DNA of 64,000 nucleotides from Haemonchus contortus (lineage: Eukaryota; Nematoda; Chromadorea; Rhabditida; Trichostrongylidae): contig LS997563.1 in the NCBI GenBank assembly GCA_000469685.2, positions 16,518,757 through 16,582,756 of the forward strand. The letters run 5' to 3'. Positions 61,126 through 64,000 of the stretch are shown piece after piece. The position numbers and the translations under genes are program-made. Within the stretch, counting starts at the first letter, position 1. Each line of letters begins with the position of its first letter. Below the pieces are notes generated by a model that worked only from the letters and a program-made list of their open reading frames with translations, ran no database searches and was not told the origin of the DNA.

Positions 61126-61250
61126 GTCTTTGGGCCTTAATCAATCTCATCTGAAGAGCCGCCCCCGCACTCGACTTCAATTCAAAGTCGCAGAGGCGCA
61201 GTGGCCGACCGACGTACAAGTCAGTGCTTTTATCCTTCTCCCCCCCCCCC
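61126..61250 (-). mobile_element. tRNA-derived SINE copy 11, 3' fragment
   Basis: Minus strand: AGGATAAAAGCACTGACTTG, GGTCGGCCACTG, CGACTTTGAATTGAAGTCGA and the 3' AGATGAGATTGATTAAGGCC. It abuts a poly-C run where the upstream half should be. Confidence 0.6.
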
Positions 61251-61697
61251 GCCCTCTATCTTCATTTGAGCTTGAGAGGATAAAAATTGGCCTGTAAGAT
61301 CTCTTACATGCGAAACACAGAATATCTACCCGAAAAATATTGATTCTACTAATTCTGGCTTCCTTTCATGACATGACGGAAAAATGACAATCGAGAGGTC
61401 CATGTGATTTGGAATACGAAAAATTTAGGCCTACAAAGGTATGTTTAGTAGTTTTCCACAAACCCATTCCGCTTTCTTCCCACTTTGAAAAATTCGATAA
61501 CCAGAAGGTATAATCCGTTCTACAGTGTTCATCAAACCGCGTTCACGGAAATTGCTCAGGGTAGAGGTACTCCCAGTAACGGCAGTTTGGTTGGCAGTGA
61601 GTCACTATGATCCATTGTTCTGAGAATCTTGTCATTCCGTTCTTGACTGTGAGCGGATCTGTATAGATTATACTACTTCCTTTTTACTATCCCCTAA

Positions 61698-61985
61698 GGT
61701 GGAAGAATGTAATGGCAAATGGTATTATCACACACGAATGGTTACGGGTTCAGATACCCCACCAAGACCAGTCTAGGCCAACTGAGCCTTAAATGCCTCC
61801 GGGGCCGGTTAATTGGTACTAGACTCGTTTGGAAGGATAAAAGCAGTGCCTTGCACATTGGCTGGCCACCACAAACCATTGTATATGCCACATACACATC
61901 TAACACGCCACGGCGATCCTGAATGGAAGTCGAATGCGGGGGCGCATCCCTCGGGCGGGTGGTTGACGCCAATGGACTTTATCTT
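61698..61985 (+). mobile_element. tRNA-derived SINE copy 12, near full length
   Basis: Head GGTGGAAGAATGTAATGGCA, B-box remnant GGGTTCAGATACC, then GGCCGGTTAATTGGTACTAG, TTGGAAGGATAAAAGCAGTG, TTGGCTGGCCACCACAAACC, GATCCTGAATGGAAGTCGAA and the 3' CGGGTGGTTGACGCC. Confidence 0.75.
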
Positions 61986-62189
61986 TTTCCATTGCCCTCG
62001 CTTTATTTCCCATTTGTTTAATGAGAAATTGACTGCAGCATGGCCTTTGACAGTAGTAAACATCAATAATAACGATGACAACATTAGTGATAGCAGTCAA
62101 ATGTATTGGGCTAGGTAAGTGCAGCATGAAAAGCCTTAGAATGTCAAGCAGTTCGGACTCAAGAAGGAGTGGCTAGACTTCGATTGTGA

Positions 62190-62890
62190 ATGAAATATCG
62201 GACCTGCCCATAATCAATGCGTTCATTTATCCTTTTCAAATTTCAATATGAAGACAGGCACAATGTTTTCGATATGATGCGGAAATGCTTCATTCTCTAC
62301 GATGTCCTTTGACGGCCTCTTGACTGAATGGCAGCGCCTATTTACCGGAATTCTTATGACTATGACTTATTGCCGGTAATTAATCTGCCCTTCAGTACAT
62401 CACGTCATTTATAGGATTCGTACTTCCCCGAATAAATGGTTTTGGAGATTGCTGACTAAATGGAGTTCTGACGTCATGTTTATCTGGGGAGTAAGTGAAC
62501 GGAAATCGTTTCTCATCAGACTATCTTCCTTTATTCTTTCTCACTTTCTACTTCCCTTCTTTCTTCTCTTTCTTCATTTTCTTCCTTTATTGTTATTCCC
62601 TTTGGAAGTGAAGTTTTGGTAGACTTTGTAGCGTTTTCTGCCTATAAACCTGTGTGGAACGTTTTTCTTAATGAGCTAGCTTCAACTCTCAGTGAGTACA
62701 CTTCGGCTGAGATCTTTCTTGGTTCTAAAATTTCATGGAAATCTGATGCAGAACTCATAAAAAAAGATCTGAAAACTAGCAAAATTCCTGAAACGATGGG
62801 ACAATTTGGTTCGAAAAGCTCCACTCGTGTCAAGGTTAGCTTGATCGCTTTCATACACAGCCATCCAAAATTTTCCTTTGTAAATTGAAA
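62190..62890 (+). repeat. Dispersed repeat R4, copy b
   Basis: Inverted homologue of 51445-52075, interrupted by a T/C-rich stretch (62480-62600). The plus-strand frame 62616-62888 is open (WKSDAELIKKDLKTSKIPET, then MGQFGSKSS), which is the region most similar to copy a. Confidence 0.6.
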
Positions 62891-62959
62891 AGATAGTGTA
62901 GTGACAGGTGGAGGCGGAGGTAGTATCCTGGAAAGGGAGTGTCTGCCAAGGCTGACCAA

Positions 62960-63112
62960 AAATTCTATCCTTCCAGGGACGGTTATTGGTACCAGACTTG
63001 TCTGGGAAGATAAAAGCCCTGACTTGTACATTGGCTAGCCACCGCAAATCATTCTATAGACAGCGTACGCATTCAATACGCCGCTACGATTGTGAATGGA
63101 AGTCGAATGCGT
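62960..63112 (+). mobile_element. tRNA-derived SINE copy 13, 5'-truncated
   Basis: Body and part of the 3' end: CGGTTATTGGTACCAGACTTG, GGGAAGATAAAAGCCCTGAC, GGCTAGCCACCGCAAATC, CATTCAATACGCCGCTACGA, GAATGGAAGTCGAATGCGTG. It stops at the GGAC repeat. Confidence 0.7.
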
Positions 63113-63172
63113 GGGACGGACGGACGGACGGACGGCCCACGCATTCGATCCTCCCCCCCCCCCCCCCCTCCC
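63113..63172. repeat. (GGAC)n repeat, inverted SINE scrap and poly-C tract
   Basis: About five GGAC units (63113-63133) are flanked by an inverted pair, TCGAATGCGTGGG on the left and CCCACGCATTCGA on the right. A C-rich run with one T interruption follows. The inverted scrap is a second piece of the SINE facing the first. Confidence 0.75.
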
Positions 63173-64000
63173 CCAAGCCAGCCCCAAGACTTTAGACTTC
63201 AGATTTTGATTTGAATAGGTGATCTCGTGTAACACAAACATTGTTTCAACTTTACAGAAGAATCAGAGTTAGCTCAAGCTCGATCAGCATGAACCTATTA
63301 ACATGAATTTCGGAGCCTCAGTGACCTGCAACAATCTGAAAAGCATTCACACATTGAGAATGTTAGGCGTTCATTCACTTTCGGATTTTTCAACTCAGAA
63401 CGTACATGTGTTTGCCACCGACAAGTCGCAAGCACGAGCTAGAACTCAGGCATAGGCAGAGATCGGTTCTGACCTTGTGAAATATGATGCTACGACAAGT
63501 ATACCAGTTGCTGCACTTGACATGAGTTGTTGACAATGCTGAGGAATCCTGAGACTTCGGAAAGAAAAACAAACCGTCACAGCACGTCAGGTTTACTTCA
63601 ACAATGAAGAACTACCGAAAACAACGTCCAATTTGGCTAAAGCAGTCGCTCAAAGTGAGCATGAAATGATGAACGACCGACCTTTTAACTAATAAGACCC
63701 CATGAAATTCAGAAGTTCTTTGACCACGGTTATATGTAAGAGCATGACCAAGAGTGTTATGGATAGCTATGGAGATGGCATAAGAAAGAGCAGCTGAACA
63801 CAAATTAGCGCAGCCAGCTCGGTTGACAAGACCGGCGGCCAGTAGGAGGAACTGTCAACAAAGGACGGATCATGTTTCGCTGTCTGTTGCTGGCTGCCAC
63901 ACATTTCCACCCGATCCTTGCGCCTCCCACAATCCCCGGCAATCTGCATATCCCGAACGTGAGCGTTGGCTCCGAGAGTTATATAGAGAATGGAAGTCAA

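Noticed and set aside
1..64000. CRISPR arrays, bacterial operons, rRNA genes, spliced-leader RNA genes
   Set aside because: None seen. The direct repeats present are too few or irregular for CRISPR, and I did not find the SL1 sequence or any rRNA-like region.

Overview
This 64 kb window looks like nuclear DNA of a nematode. It has intron-rich genes with short introns and TTTCAG/TTTTAG acceptors. Intergenic space is packed with degenerate mariner/Tc1 copies, foldback elements and a tRNA-derived SINE. No operon, ribosome-binding-site or CRISPR signature of a prokaryote is present. A parasitic strongylid (hookworm-like) is my guess from gene style and repeat content; that is inference, not something the sequence proves.

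Layout. (1) 1-5.1 kb, minus strand: the 5' two thirds or so of a nurf-1/BPTF orthologue, the large subunit of the NURF chromatin remodeller. I could trace 17 phase-consistent exons carrying an AT hook, an acidic serine stretch, the DDT domain, a complete C4HC3 PHD finger and the start of the WHIM-like region. The gene runs off the left edge. (2) 5.1-10.5 kb, plus strand: a divergently transcribed gene for an unrecognised coiled-coil protein, then a few small downstream exons. (3) 10.5-22 kb: gene-poor DNA with SINE copies, a diverged ~140 bp tandem repeat, a GC-richer block of broken reading frames, an internally deleted mariner, a Tc1-like remnant and a possible receptor fragment. (4) 22.3-27.3 kb, minus strand: a cluster of related small four-membrane-span genes whose second exon is exactly 118 bp with identical phases in three members. 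(5) 27.3-64 kb: mostly repeats (three copies of an unclassified family, SINEs, foldback elements, a mariner deletion derivative with perfect 30 bp inverted repeats, an element with ~140 bp arms and an 8 bp target duplication). A few orphan exon candidates could not be assigned.

Only the NURF gene is assigned with high confidence. The four-span cluster is supported by internal consistency but has no named function. Most other long open frames lie in repeats or lack splice support and are listed with low confidence or rejected. Domain names come from recognising family motifs by eye; nothing was searched against a database.
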